A stretch of 64,000 nucleotides of DNA. Source: Bryoerythrophyllum caledonicum (taxonomy: Eukaryota > Streptophyta > Bryopsida > Pottiales > Pottiaceae). The DNA lies in contig OZ020514.1 of assembly GCA_963971425.1 (NCBI GenBank), forward strand, positions 18,263,406-18,327,405. Direction: 5' to 3'. This document shows positions 1 to 8,880 of the stretch, in pieces. Both the position numbers and the translations under genes were made by a program. Under the pieces are notes generated by a model. That model had not been told where the DNA came from. It saw only the letters and a list, made by a program, of their open reading frames with translations, and searched no databases. The stretch's first letter is position 1; the number at the start of each line of letters is the position of its first letter.

Positions 1-960
1 TTTAGGAAACCTTAATCATGGTTTGATTACATCTTGAGCATCATAATAAAGAAGGGTTGAGTGCATGTAGAAAAGCAAGAATTTGCAAGAAAGAGCTTGG
101 GAATAATCGGACGTAGGTATGGAGCAAACGAAAAATATCAAAAATTGGACAAAGTAGAATGTAAAATATGGAGGGAAAATGAAACAACAAGTAGAAAATT
201 GGAAATATAAGAACATTCTTCTGGAAACGAAAATGAGTAAAGAAAGAATATTCGAAAAGGAAAAAACTTAAACATACAATAAATATAGAAATACAAGTAA
301 AATACTCATTAGATATCCATCACATAATACGCATTCATTGTGCATTACATATTCAGTAAATATTAATTAAATACTCATTAAATATTCAAATACACATTAA
401 TTTTACATTAGAAATTTATGCACTATTCATTAACTAATCATTAAGAGTGCATTAAATACTCTATAAATAATCATTAAATATACAAATATTAATTTAACTA
501 TCATAAAATATACTTTTAAAACTTCAAACATTCATTAAGTAAAATTTAAATATTCTTTAATTGTGCATAAAAGTTACAGATATACAAATATATGAATTAT
601 CCTATAAAAAATCATTACAAAGTCATTAGTTATTGGCTAATTATATGATTACACATTAAATATTCATTAGATAATATTAAAAAATATTTAAAAAATGCAA
701 GAGATGGGAATGAGAATAGTTGTGGATAAGACGATAAGAAATAGAGGTTGAAGATGAGACGAAGAATAAATGCATGGCGACTGGTAGTCAAAACATATTG
801 AGCTTATACAATTTATCAAGTATCAAAATTGTGTGCTAGGGAAGAGTTTTGATAGAGGGCTATTACAAAATGAATTGTAGTAGGTGAATAAATGAGGGAT
901 AATATTCATGACAATGGTGGCTAAAACTAGTTTTCAACTTGTTGACAAATAGTGTACTAG
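1..960. other. AT-rich stretch with no gene recognised
   Basis: This is strongly A+T-rich sequence with many short repeats of ATTAAATA and CATTAA type. No open frame with protein-like composition, no splice-bounded exon and no terminal repeat was found. If copy 1 of the TIR transposon starts left of the window, this is noncoding interior of that element; otherwise it is flanking DNA. Confidence 0.5.
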
Positions 961-1380
961 AAAAAGAGAATCTCCACCGGGGCCGAGGGACCGGGATGCA
1001 AGAATAAACACGGTAAAGCCCACTCCGTGAGGCCTAGGCCGATGTCTCGGCCCATTGGAGTACCGGCGACGGTTCTTTTAAACAATAAATTTACAAATAG
1101 TACAGGGAGACCAAAATTCCCCGGGACATGTGTTCAATCATGTAATTACACGAGGGAATTGAAGAAAATCAATAAACACCCCAAAAAAACTAGCCTACTA
1201 TGGCATTAGTGTTGGGCGCTGGCGTTCCCTCACAGTGGCCAATTCAGGGACGGTGCGGGGGGAAAAGGGTAACCCCTTCCCTTCATCTCAAACTTGGGCA
1301 CCTTCCCGCAGGCGTGGAAAATTCTCCGTCAGGGGTGGAGATGCTGTAGCTACTGGATTTGTACCGTTAGAGTAAAAGCA
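961..1380. other. GC-richer patch, unassigned
   Basis: The base composition changes abruptly to G+C-rich at about position 970 and back near 1340. Short open frames exist but none resembles a protein. It contains no recognisable tRNA or rRNA motif. It lies upstream of the first palindromes and could be a fragment of another repeat or a CpG-rich remnant. Confidence 0.3.
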
Positions 1381-1401
1381 AAATGAAGCAAAAATTCACA
1401 G

Positions 1402-1497
1402 TTTAGCTCTATTAGAGCTAAAGTGTGCACCATCACTAAGTGTAGGGAACTAAAAAGGAAGTATGCACACTTTAGCTCCAATAGAGCTAAAGTGTGC
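1402..1497. repeat. Two AGCTC-type palindromes
   Basis: Positions 1402-1422 have arms TTTAGCTCTA/TAGAGCTAAA around one base. Positions 1465-1497 have 14-base arms GCACACTTTAGCTC/GAGCTAAAGTGTGC around five bases. These are the most upstream members of the palindrome family and differ at the centre (CTA or a looser loop in place of CTCGA). Confidence 0.8.
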
Positions 1498-2059
1498 ACC
1501 GACGTTTATTTTATAATTATACAATTGCAAGATGTGGTCTTAACATACTTATTGTCTGTTCGATTTTCATAGTAAATAATATCAAACTCATAAAAAATCA
1601 AAACATGAATTGAACGTAATAGAATTTTAAAATCGTAGCTTTAGAACTCTCTTAAGTGTGCTTCACCTAATAATTGGTGTAGGAGAAACTTATATACATC
1701 GATGGTATTGAATTTACTCCTTGTGTAATGCAGAAATTGAAATCGAGTCAAGTGAAAGCCAGCTGATCCACTAAAACCATGAAAGAAAACTAAACACTAA
1801 AATCCTATTTCTAACACGAATATATAATCGTTCACTTCCGTCCAATCCAAGTTTGTGTATTATTGAGAAAATGCCAATTTAGAAGTTTTAATTGAGATCA
1901 TACGAATGAAATTGGAAATAATATCTTTTGCTACCTGTTCGTTGCCCCAGAATATGCAAAATTGTAGTGTTAATGGCCTAGAAAAATTGTGTAGGAAATT
2001 TACGAGTACAGAAATACTACACGCGCGTAATATCTTGAACTTGTTGTAGAAAGATTAAA

Positions 2060-2806
2060 TTGGCTTCTTGAAACTCCGGGTATCAATAATAAAGGTGAAT
2101 GAATTGTCGTGCAACCATACGTAATACCCGAGGGTCTCACCCGAATATCACGAAGGATATCCCGAGGGTATCTCGGGAGCACCACACGGCCACAGGGTTT
2201 CGACCTTCACGGCGTTAGGTGCCCCCAAGAGTACCCCACGAAAACGTGGCGCTCGGCTTTTCTCTTCCCTTCTCGTTGCTGTCCAGGTTTTGTGTGTGTG
2301 TTGCGTTGTTGTTTTGTGAGTCTTGTGCGTTTATGCGTTGGTTCGTCGTTGCGAGTTTGCGGTTCGTGTTGCTTTCGTTATCTATAGGGTTTGTTAAGTT
2401 TGTGTATTCTGTAGCGCTGCGTTTAGGCTTTCGTGCGCAGTTTACTGGAGGTTAGGGTTCCTTGCGGATAGGGTTTGTAGGACGTGCAATTTTTTGTTGT
2501 GTGAGTTCGCGTATACTGTAACGCTAGAGTTTAGGGCTGTTTGTGTGAGATTGTTTGAGTTTCTATGAGTTTGTGAGAGTTTGTGTGAGTTTGTGTGAGT
2601 TCGTGTGAGTTTCTATGAGTTTCTGAGAGTTTCAGTGAGTTTCTGTGAGTGTGAGTTTCTGAGAGTTTCTGTGAGTTTTTGTGAGTTCCTGTGAGTGTGT
2701 GAGTTTCTGTGAGCACGTAGAGTCTGAAACGGCCCTACGCGGAGGATTGACGTGAACAACGAACAAGACTTGCAGCTATTTCAGTCGAATTTCTCAATTT
2801 CCTAAG
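2060..2806 (+). promoter_or_regulatory. Probable promoter and non-coding first exon of the methyltransferase gene
   Basis: Base composition becomes CpG-rich at about 2100-2300, with repeated CCCGAGGG-like motifs at about 2125-2180 partly arranged as inverted copies, then a G+T-rich leader. A good 5' splice site (CTAAG/GTGAGT) follows position 2806, and a pyrimidine-rich 3' splice site ends at 3214, just before the exon with the start codon. The position suggests promoter plus 5' UTR exon of the gene starting at 3262. The transcription start cannot be placed from sequence. Confidence 0.4.
2541..2712 (+). repeat. TGTGAGTTTC minisatellite in the 5' leader
   Basis: About 18 imperfect copies of a 9-10 base unit (TGTGAGTTTC, TGTGAGTTTG, TGAGAGTTTC) run head to tail. 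The array lies inside the predicted non-coding first exon. Slippage expansion is the likely origin. Confidence 0.8.
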
Positions 2807-3214
2807 GTGAGTGCACATATTCAGTCTTGCATTTCTTTCGATATTTGTGTAGTTTTGCTTTAGATATGATGTATTGAAACATTATGATAGCATTGCTTTT
2901 GATGTATGTGTGAGAAAATAGATGAGATTGTGTATTCAATGTGCTGGTTTGAATGTGGTCGTTTGAATGTGGTGGTTTGTGGTGGTTTGTGGTTATTCGT
3001 CGTGGTTTGTGCTAGTTTAAATGTGCTAGTTTGTGCTAGTTTAGATGTGCACATTGAGGTCAATTGTGTGGTTTCAATTGCTAAATTCAATGTGCTGAAT
3101 TCAATGTGTTAATTTCATTGTGCTGATTTCATTGTGAATGATTTCAATGTGCTGGTTTCTATGTGCTACTGTGATTGATTTTGTGTGTGTGTGGGTTTGT
3201 TATTGTTGTTGTAG
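2807..3214 (+). other. Predicted 5' UTR intron
   Basis: The donor is GTGAGT at 2807 and the acceptor TTGTTGTAG ends at 3214. The interior is T+G-rich with repeated GGTTTGTG and TGTGCTGGTTT words (about 2940-3180). The short exon 3215-3272 that follows carries the start codon at 3262. Confidence 0.45.
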
Positions 3215-3381
3215 GACGTCTAGTTCCAGCAGAATTTGTCTGGGATTAAGGTTCATAATCAATGGCTGAAAGGTAAAATCCATGCTCTCACCCAGGAGCC
3301 ATAAACCCTACGCCTTCAATATCATAGATCGAAAGAAGAATCTGCACAACCTACAATAAATAAGCTCTTCAATGAACACAA

Positions 3382-3505
3382 TTTAGCTCGAGTCGAGCTA
3401 AAGTGGAACATCGATATTGCTCTAATGTCCACACTTTAGCTCGACTCGAGCTAAAGTGGGCCTCCACTGTGGAGGCCCACTTACGCTCGATTCGAGCTTA
3501 AATGT
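3382..3505. repeat. Cluster of four palindromes
   Basis: Positions 3382-3402 have arms TTTAGCTCGA/TCGAGCTAAA. Positions 3432-3458 have arms CACTTTAGCTCGA/TCGAGCTAAAGTG. Positions 3456-3480 form an unrelated perfect palindrome with arms GTGGGCCTCCAC/GTGGAGGCCCAC, sharing three bases with the previous one. Then comes a degraded AGCTCGA-type copy to about 3505. All lie in intron 1. Confidence 0.85.
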
Positions 3506-3614
3506 ACGACTAAATACGTCTTTGGTTGCACTAAAGCCGGCTCCAGCGAAAGAAATTAAAAAAAATTGGAGGTCACTATCGGTCAAAAATGTCATGACCT
3601 TCCAGTAAAGCCAG

Positions 3615-3645
3615 CACACTTTACCTCGAATCGAGCTAAAGTGCA
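3615..3645. repeat. AGCTCGA palindrome, slightly degraded
   Basis: The left arm reads CACTTTACCTCGA and the right arm TCGAGCTAAAGTG, so one base (C for G) breaks perfect symmetry. It lies in intron 1. Confidence 0.75.
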
Positions 3646-3739
3646 AGACAATAAACATAAACAACAACTCAAACACAATAACATTCGGACTCTAAACATT
3701 CCAGAAATATAGTATACCAATGATAATTATGACTTAACT

Positions 3740-3890
3740 CATGTCAACTTCTCGTTCACCTTTCACAAGTAGGCTAGAGCTTCAGACCCGCTCCAACCAC
3801 TTGAGAACCTCGATGAGTGAGGTTCGTGAGTGATTAGAGCGGAACTGAAGCTCTTCCACATATCTGAAAATTGGACGAGAAGTAGCCATG
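3740..3890. repeat. Fold-back repeat 1 in intron 1
   Basis: The 151-bp segment folds on itself at three nested levels. CATG..CTTCTCGTTC at its start pairs with GGACGAGAAG..CATG at its end. AGCTTCAG..CCGCTC pairs with GAGCGG..CTGAAGCT. CACTTGAGAACCTC pairs imperfectly with GAGGTTCGTGAGTG near the apex. A related hairpin follows at 4060-4215. It could be a fold-back MITE, a hairpin RNA source or a protein-binding cruciform. Confidence 0.65.
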
Positions 3891-3972
3891 AATTGAATCA
3901 AATAGTCTAGTAAAGTCGTTTGAATGATCAATGTTAGTGTCAGAACCACTCAGCTATGCATTCTAAGTATAA

Positions 3973-4002
3973 GCACTTTAGCTCGAGTGGAGCTAAAGAT
4001 GC
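3973..4002. repeat. AGCTCGA palindrome, degraded
   Basis: Arms GCACTTTAGCTCGA and GGAGCTAAAGATGC match except at one inner base and one outer base. It lies in intron 1 between the two fold-back repeats. Confidence 0.7.
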
Positions 4003-4059
4003 AGCTAACGCTTGATTACAACATTGTTACAGTCGTGTAATTGTAGTCTAGTATCTCAA

Positions 4060-4215
4060 CTCATTTCTACTTTTCGTTCACCTCTCATAAATCGTGCATG
4101 AGCTTCAGTCCCGCTCCAACCACTTGAGAACCTCTAAGAGTGAGGTTTGTGAGTGAATGGATCGGTTCGTAAGCTTTTCCACGGTTTTGGGAGTTGAACG
4201 AGAAGTAGGCATGAG
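4060..4215. repeat. Fold-back repeat 2 in intron 1
   Basis: This is a diverged direct copy of 3740-3890, starting about 320 bp later, with the same nested pairing (CTCAT..TTTTCGTTCA with TGAACGAGAAG..ATGAG) and the same central CCACTTGAGAACCTC/GTGAGGTTTGTGAGTG stem. Retention of pairing despite substitutions would suggest selection or repeated hairpin-templated copying. Confidence 0.6.
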
Positions 4216-4294
4216 TTGATTGAAAGGGTCTGAGAGAATGTTCTAATTGACTAAATTTTGTTGTAGAGTATTATTCACATACTTGTATAAAGTT

Positions 4295-4323
4295 ACACTT
4301 TAGCTCGAGTCGAGCTAAAGTGT
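4295..4323. repeat. Perfect AGCTCGA palindrome at the end of intron 1
   Basis: Arms of 14 bases, ACACTTTAGCTCGA/TCGAGCTAAAGTGT, flank one central G. It lies about 70 bp before the exon 2 acceptor. Confidence 0.9.
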
Positions 4324-5864
4324 GACCTCGCGATCCTAATCGGATGATCAATAGAACAATCTAATATCTTTGCTCTGTTTCGTGTTTGTGCAGATCTGAG
4401 AGGAACAGGATGGTGTCTCAGCTGCAGCACTTCTTCCAGCCAAAGCCTGTCGACGTTGACGATGACGATGGAGACGACAACAACCACTTGGATTGCTGGG
4501 AGTTGAAGGACCCATCGATGACACTGAAGTGGACGCTTCTGTGGGCGACCTATACGGATCATTTAGTGTTTGGTCAGACCTTCGCTGGTTCTATCGGCGT
4601 TCCCCAGCACATCGACTTCAAGACCAAAATTACTGATGTAGTCCACGAAGATAATGATCACGTTAAGTTGTCGTGTGAGACGACCACTGAGTCCTTAGAT
4701 CCGTATTTCTTTACTATTATAGTGAACAATAGTTCATCTCCCTTTTGTATCCAGGATTTAGTCGATTCTCTTAGGTCTTCCAAATTTGAGGAAATAGTGA
4801 CTCAGGTTGAGCATGAGATCTCTCTTAAGAAATGGGAGACTAGTAGCGGACAACCGCTGAAAGCAAAGGCTGTAGCTAATAAACTGCGCGTCATTCTATC
4901 TAGAATGAGTATCTTTGCCGCTCTAGATAAGGCCAAAAATATCGCGGCAAGACGCCCGATAGAACTTTCAACGGTTTCGGGGGCCGTGACCGGTAGCCAG
5001 GACATGAGTCAAGCGTTGGTACCGGTTAGAACTCCAGGTGCAAGAACAAGCCAAAGCACCCTGCGCAACACGTTGTCTGCTTCCCCCGTCAAGAAGCGCT
5101 CAGCTGCCAAGAAGCCGGAGACCTCTTCAAGAAAGAAGTTGAAGCTCATATCAGAGGAGGAGTTAGCCAATTCGATGGCCTCTGCACTCTCAGAGCTCCC
5201 TAAGGCTCTCGGATACGGAGAGACAATCGACTACAACAACGTCCAACAGATTTACCAAAAATTCTGGACGGAGTGTCAGAGCTGCTTCTTCAAAGGCAAC
5301 AGAGAGATGAAGATCGAGCTTGACGTGATGAGGTTGCATAATGCACCGCCGGTGTGGACGATCTGTGCGTTCGAACCTTGGGGCATGGAGGAGTTGAAGC
5401 ATTACTACCTCCAAATGCCCGACAAGACGCAGAAGCAGACTCTCTGCGTCATGCCGAAGCTCGACGCTATGCCGACGACTATTGAGGAGCTCAGCGACTG
5501 CGACTTCTACATCATCAACGGCCAGCACAGCGTTGCTGCCTCAAAGGAGATGATGAACGGCAACATCCCGGAGGTGATGAGAAGGCACTTTCAAACATGG
5601 CAATGTTATATTGTCTGGACGCAGGATCCGGAGAAGCTGAGGAAGATTTCCGCGTATTATAATCGCGTGAATTACTTAGTCCAGTTCAAGCCGACCTGGG
5701 CAACGAATATCCTCGGCTCCCGTGCTTTGTGGATCCAAGCTGGGAGACCAATGCCGAAGCACTCCGCCACAAGCGTTCGCGGGTCTCACAAGTTAGGTCT
5801 GAGAACGGTAGCGGAGATTGCAAATGACAAGAGGTTTGAGGTAGTATATCTTAACCAAGGTCAT

Positions 5865-5893
5865 GCACTTTAGCTCGACTCGAGCTAAAGTGC
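5865..5893. repeat. Perfect AGCTCGA palindrome in intron 2
   Basis: Arms GCACTTTAGCTCGA/TCGAGCTAAAGTGC flank one central C. Confidence 0.9.
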
Positions 5894-5960
5894 AAATTTT
5901 CTCAGTATCTGTTCAGCCATATGTATAGGTAAAAAATCGCCATTGTCTGCTCATGGATTG

Positions 5961-5987
5961 CAAGTTAGCTCGAGTCGAGCTAACTTG
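5961..5987. repeat. Perfect palindrome with different outer arms in intron 2
   Basis: Arms CAAGTTAGCTCGA/TCGAGCTAACTTG flank one central G. The core is the same as its neighbour at 5865, but the outer bases are changed on both arms so that pairing is kept. Confidence 0.9.
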
Positions 5988-7448
5988 AAGTATTTGGACC
6001 TTACTGGACATGTTTATATTCCTGCTTTAAATGTAAACTCAAACGACTCTTTATATGTTCTGCAAAGCCATTTCTTAACGCGGTTCGTGAGCACTTCGCA
6101 ATGATCGACGTTGCGAAGAGCCAGGCGGCGCTCAAGAAAGCCAGGAAGGCGAAGGAGCTCTCAATTACGAACGAGGTGAAGATCATCACCGCGACAGATG
6201 AGACCTTCAAGCTCTCGTCGGACGTCATCTCTTCTGCGGCGCATGGCGACCTCATCAACGTAGATTCGACTTCGACGCCCTTGGCAAAGTTCAAGGACGC
6301 GAAGTCTTGGGTACCTGAGAAAGATGGGGTCCTGACACGCGAGTTCTTCAAGTTTCTCGGCAACATGACCGAAGCCGATCACGCGAAAATGTGCAAGCAC
6401 ATTCTCAATCGGTTAGGGCCATCTCGGAAACTCCCCTACCTTAAGGTGGTTATCAAGCTGCCGAATTCTACGCTAGAGGATTGCTATACAACCCGGGACT
6501 GGGTGGATCGGAGGAAGAGGAAGGAGGTCGCTCGGATGGAGCTTCAACTGATCAGGCTAGAGCTCGCCTACTTCAGCAGCACTAGAGCGTACAGTCATTC
6601 AAACTGGCGGACGTTCAAGAAGAACTACAACGTCAGCAAGGCCTCAAAGCGTGCCCTCTTAGATTGGGGTCCACCGGTTTCATACTACAAGGATTCGAGG
6701 CAGACGCAGTTTCGCAACTGCAAATGTGAAGATCTCTCTCCGTACGCTAAGGAGTTCTTCAGAGTCTTCATCGATGTACGGTCGCGGTTCGTTCCACCTC
6801 AGGGAGCCCTGCACTTCCGTTCTTACAAGGCGGCAACGAATTCGCTCGGGACGTGGCCTTCGGATTCGTGGCGCAACCTGGGTTGCAATGTGAAGCTCAG
6901 CATCATCGACTTTCGGAACATCCCTGGGTTCTCTGGGACGGCAACGTCGTCGTTGGAGAGGCCCTTCTTTGACGAGTTCATGACGATGTTCGCATCGAAA
7001 GGGCAGCCTCCCCTCACCGATCTTCCAGCCTAGCTTTTCATTTGCGGCAACGAGCAGTCACACCTTCAAGTGACAGCGTTTGCTGAGGGCCCGTCCTTGT
7101 GCCATGCATACGATGTGCTGCAGTCGAAGTATCTTCCCTCCGAGAACAAGCGCCTGGGAGGATACGCGCCAAAGACCAACAACGCTCTCGACCCGGTTTG
7201 GCTCCTCTTTCTCTTCAAGAAGGAGCTTATGGTGATCCCGGCCGTAAAGAAGATCTACACAGCTCCAGAGCATGTGTTGTACACGAAGCTCCGGAAGTAC
7301 AACGAGTTGGCGTACTCCATGAATTTGAACGAGCTCCGGATGGAGTTCTTCATCAAGGTCCTGGAGTTGTTCTGCAAGAGGGGGGATTCTGTTGTCCAGC
7401 TGTTTGGCGGGACGAAATTACTGACTGCGAGTGTGGTAAACATTCCTG

Positions 7449-7475
7449 CAGTTTAGCTCGAGTCGAGCTAAACTG
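7449..7475. repeat. Perfect AGCTCGA palindrome in intron 3
   Basis: Arms CAGTTTAGCTCGA/TCGAGCTAAACTG flank one central G. The outer CAG/CTG pair differs from CAC/GTG seen elsewhere but remains complementary. It begins 13 bases after the donor site. Confidence 0.9.
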
Positions 7476-7533
7476 TTGATACCCTTTCTGACTCGTGCAT
7501 AGTTTTAATGAGGTCATGCCAATGCTGATGCGT

Positions 7534-7564
7534 GACACTTTAGCTTGAGTCGAGCTAAAGTGTC
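7534..7564. repeat. AGCTCGA palindrome in intron 3
   Basis: Arms of 15 bases, GACACTTTAGCTTGA/TCGAGCTAAAGTGTC, with one C-to-T change at the CpG of the left core. Confidence 0.85.
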
Positions 7565-7660
7565 GGCTCTTACTTGTATGATTTTCTAGAAGTCATTTAC
7601 TGCGTTCGTATCCTTTGAAGTTGTAATAGCTGAGTTTTCGTACCAGCAATTGTTTGTATT

Positions 7661-7687
7661 AAGTTTAGCTCGACTCGACCCAAATTG
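7661..7687. repeat. Degraded AGCTCGA palindrome in intron 3
   Basis: The left arm AGTTTAGCTCGA is intact. The right arm TCGACCCAAATT has lost pairing at several positions. Confidence 0.6.
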
Positions 7688-8677
7688 AATCTTGTTCAAT
7701 CCATTGGTGTGCAGATGCTGGACCTAGAGGCATTCTGCATTTCCCACGACACCGATGAGCAGGACCTCGACGACGCCTTTGAGGTCGCCTAGACGTTGGA
7801 TCGGGCCGATTTTGATATTTGTGCGTATCACGTCAACGCGGAGATCTTCCCCGAGCTTGGAGAGGCCGTTGGAAAGGTGAAGGGGAAAGCCATTGTTGAC
7901 CTTGGCAATCATGAGGAAGATGCGGAGCCGAGCGCTGTGGTTGCGTGCCCGATCTCGAGCACCGTCACTCCGGATAACGAGTCCCAGGACAATTTCGTTG
8001 ACGCTACTCCGCCTGAGTTTTAGAGTGCCTCTTAATCTGAAGCAGGAGACAGAATCGCTTCCTCGCGACAACGACTCGACTTCCCGGAGTTGGATTCGTT
8101 GGAGATTTCAGACAGGCCTCATTCAGCTCCCACCTTGGGCGCTTCAACCGCTCGTCCCGCGGCCAAGAAGAGGAAGGTCGCCAGCGCAAGCGGACGCTTT
8201 CCGTTGGCTATCGCAAGCAGCGCTCAGGATGACAGCAGGTTGATCTCCCTTGAGAAGAAGCTCGAAGAGAAGGCCACCCGGATGAGGTTGATGGAGCAGC
8301 GGCTGGCGGAGCGCGACGAGGAGCTCAGGGATCTGCAGCGGAGGCGTGATGAAGAACTGAAGAGGGACCAAGATCAGAGGCATGCCGAGATGATGCTCAT
8401 GATGCAGAGATTCATGTCGGCTAATTTTCTTGCTGCCGCCACAACACCGCCTGTAGTTAATGCTGCGATCCCCCAGCCTCCCGCCTCACCGAACGGCGGG
8501 TCTGGGAGTCCGTCTCGCGATTTGCAACTACCATCTCTGTCGGGTACCTCCCCCGTCTCCAGTGGGGCTCAATTGCTTCTTGTTCTCCCATCCTCGTCGG
8601 CCCGCCCCTCCTCCCCTCCAAAGTCGCCCGATCGGGACAAATCTATCGCAGATGTCCCCAAGGCGTCGTCATGTTAG

Positions 8678-8880
8678 TGTACGTAGTTGCGAGTGTATAT
8701 AGGCAGAACATTTTGTAAATGTCCAATTTTGTACTCCAGTATTTTTTTGTTAATATTATAGTGCACGTCGAGCACTTCAGCTCAACTCGAGCTAAACTGC
8801 TTGACATCTAACCACTGTGACTTGTATCCGTGTCCTCTGTGCGCATCCGCTGATAGGGTGAAGTTGTTGAATTTTTTCAG
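8678..8880 (+). other. Intergenic or intronic gap between methyltransferase and phosphatase reading frames
   Basis: The stretch holds a T-rich tail-like segment and one palindrome (8772-8800). It ends in a strong acceptor TTGAATTTTTTCAG at 8880. Whether it is 3' UTR plus the next gene's leader, or an intron of one long gene, cannot be settled here because no convincing donor was found. Confidence 0.4.
8772..8800. repeat. AGCTCGA palindrome, slightly degraded
   Basis: The arms GCACTTCAGCTCAA and TCGAGCTAAACTGC keep the core, with mismatches at CTCAA/TCGAG and in the outer arm. Confidence 0.65.

Larger units (their letters stand above)
3273..4393 (+). other. Intron 1 of the methyltransferase gene
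   Basis: The donor follows ATGGCTGAAAG at 3272 (GTAAAA) and the acceptor TTTGTGCAG ends at 4393. Joining restores an AG/A codon and an uninterrupted frame. The 1.1-kb intron carries at least six AGCTCGA palindromes and two long fold-back repeats. Confidence 0.65.
5841..6067 (+). other. Intron 2 of the methyltransferase gene
   Basis: The donor GTAGTA begins at a codon boundary (5841), and the acceptor TGCAAAG ends at 6067. Exon 3 then reads on in frame as PFLNAVREHF. The 227-bp intron contains two perfect palindromes with different outer arms. Confidence 0.6.
7436..7714 (+). other. Intron 3 of the methyltransferase gene
   Basis: The donor GTAAAC follows ..LLTASV at 7435 and the acceptor TTGGTGTGCAG ends at 7714. 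The next exon starts in frame with MLDLEAFC. It contains three palindromes. Confidence 0.6.
3262..8677 (+). pseudogene. ParB-like domain plus beta-class DNA methyltransferase, four coding exons, inactivated
   Basis: Exons 3262-3272, 4394-5840, 6068-7435 and 7715-8677 join in phase at GT..AG borders to about 1262 codons. Residues 11-22 include LQHFFQPKP after SQ, resembling a PCNA-binding PIP box but lacking its first glutamine. A basic segment near 237-256 looks like a bipartite NLS. Around 377 INGQHSVAAS resembles the ParB GxHRxxA motif with Ser for Arg. Residues 740-960 follow the order of N6A/N4C methyltransferases: a motif IV position reading DFRN rather than DPPY (about 767), then a FICGNEQ strand, then RGDSVVQLFGGT (motif I, about 932). 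The tail has KKRKV (about 1093), a charged coiled coil and a Ser/Pro-rich end. In-frame stops at 7031, 7790, 8021 and 8033 break it. Domain order recalls prokaryotic ParB-methylase fusions. It was probably a nuclear DNA-modifying protein of the transposon. The methyltransferase call is moderately sure, the ParB call less so. Confidence 0.6.

Noticed and set aside
1027-1209. Short plus-strand frame in the GC-richer patch
   Set aside because: No motif, no splice support and atypical composition; not reported as a gene.
2109-2455. Cys/Phe-rich plus-strand frames in the 5' leader
   Set aside because: G+T-rich composition gives Val/Cys/Phe runs by chance; a strong donor site downstream and the lack of homology favour a non-coding exon.
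7031-8035. Possible stop-codon reassignment (TAG read as Gln), as in some green algae
   Set aside because: Stops replace Trp as well as Gln in paralogues, TGA and TAA also occur, and sister copies have normal CAG or TGG at the same sites. Decay by transitions explains this better.
8144-8383. Minus-strand frame over the coiled-coil tail of the methyltransferase gene
   Set aside because: Low-complexity mirror of the Glu/Arg-rich plus-strand coiled coil, without its own motifs.
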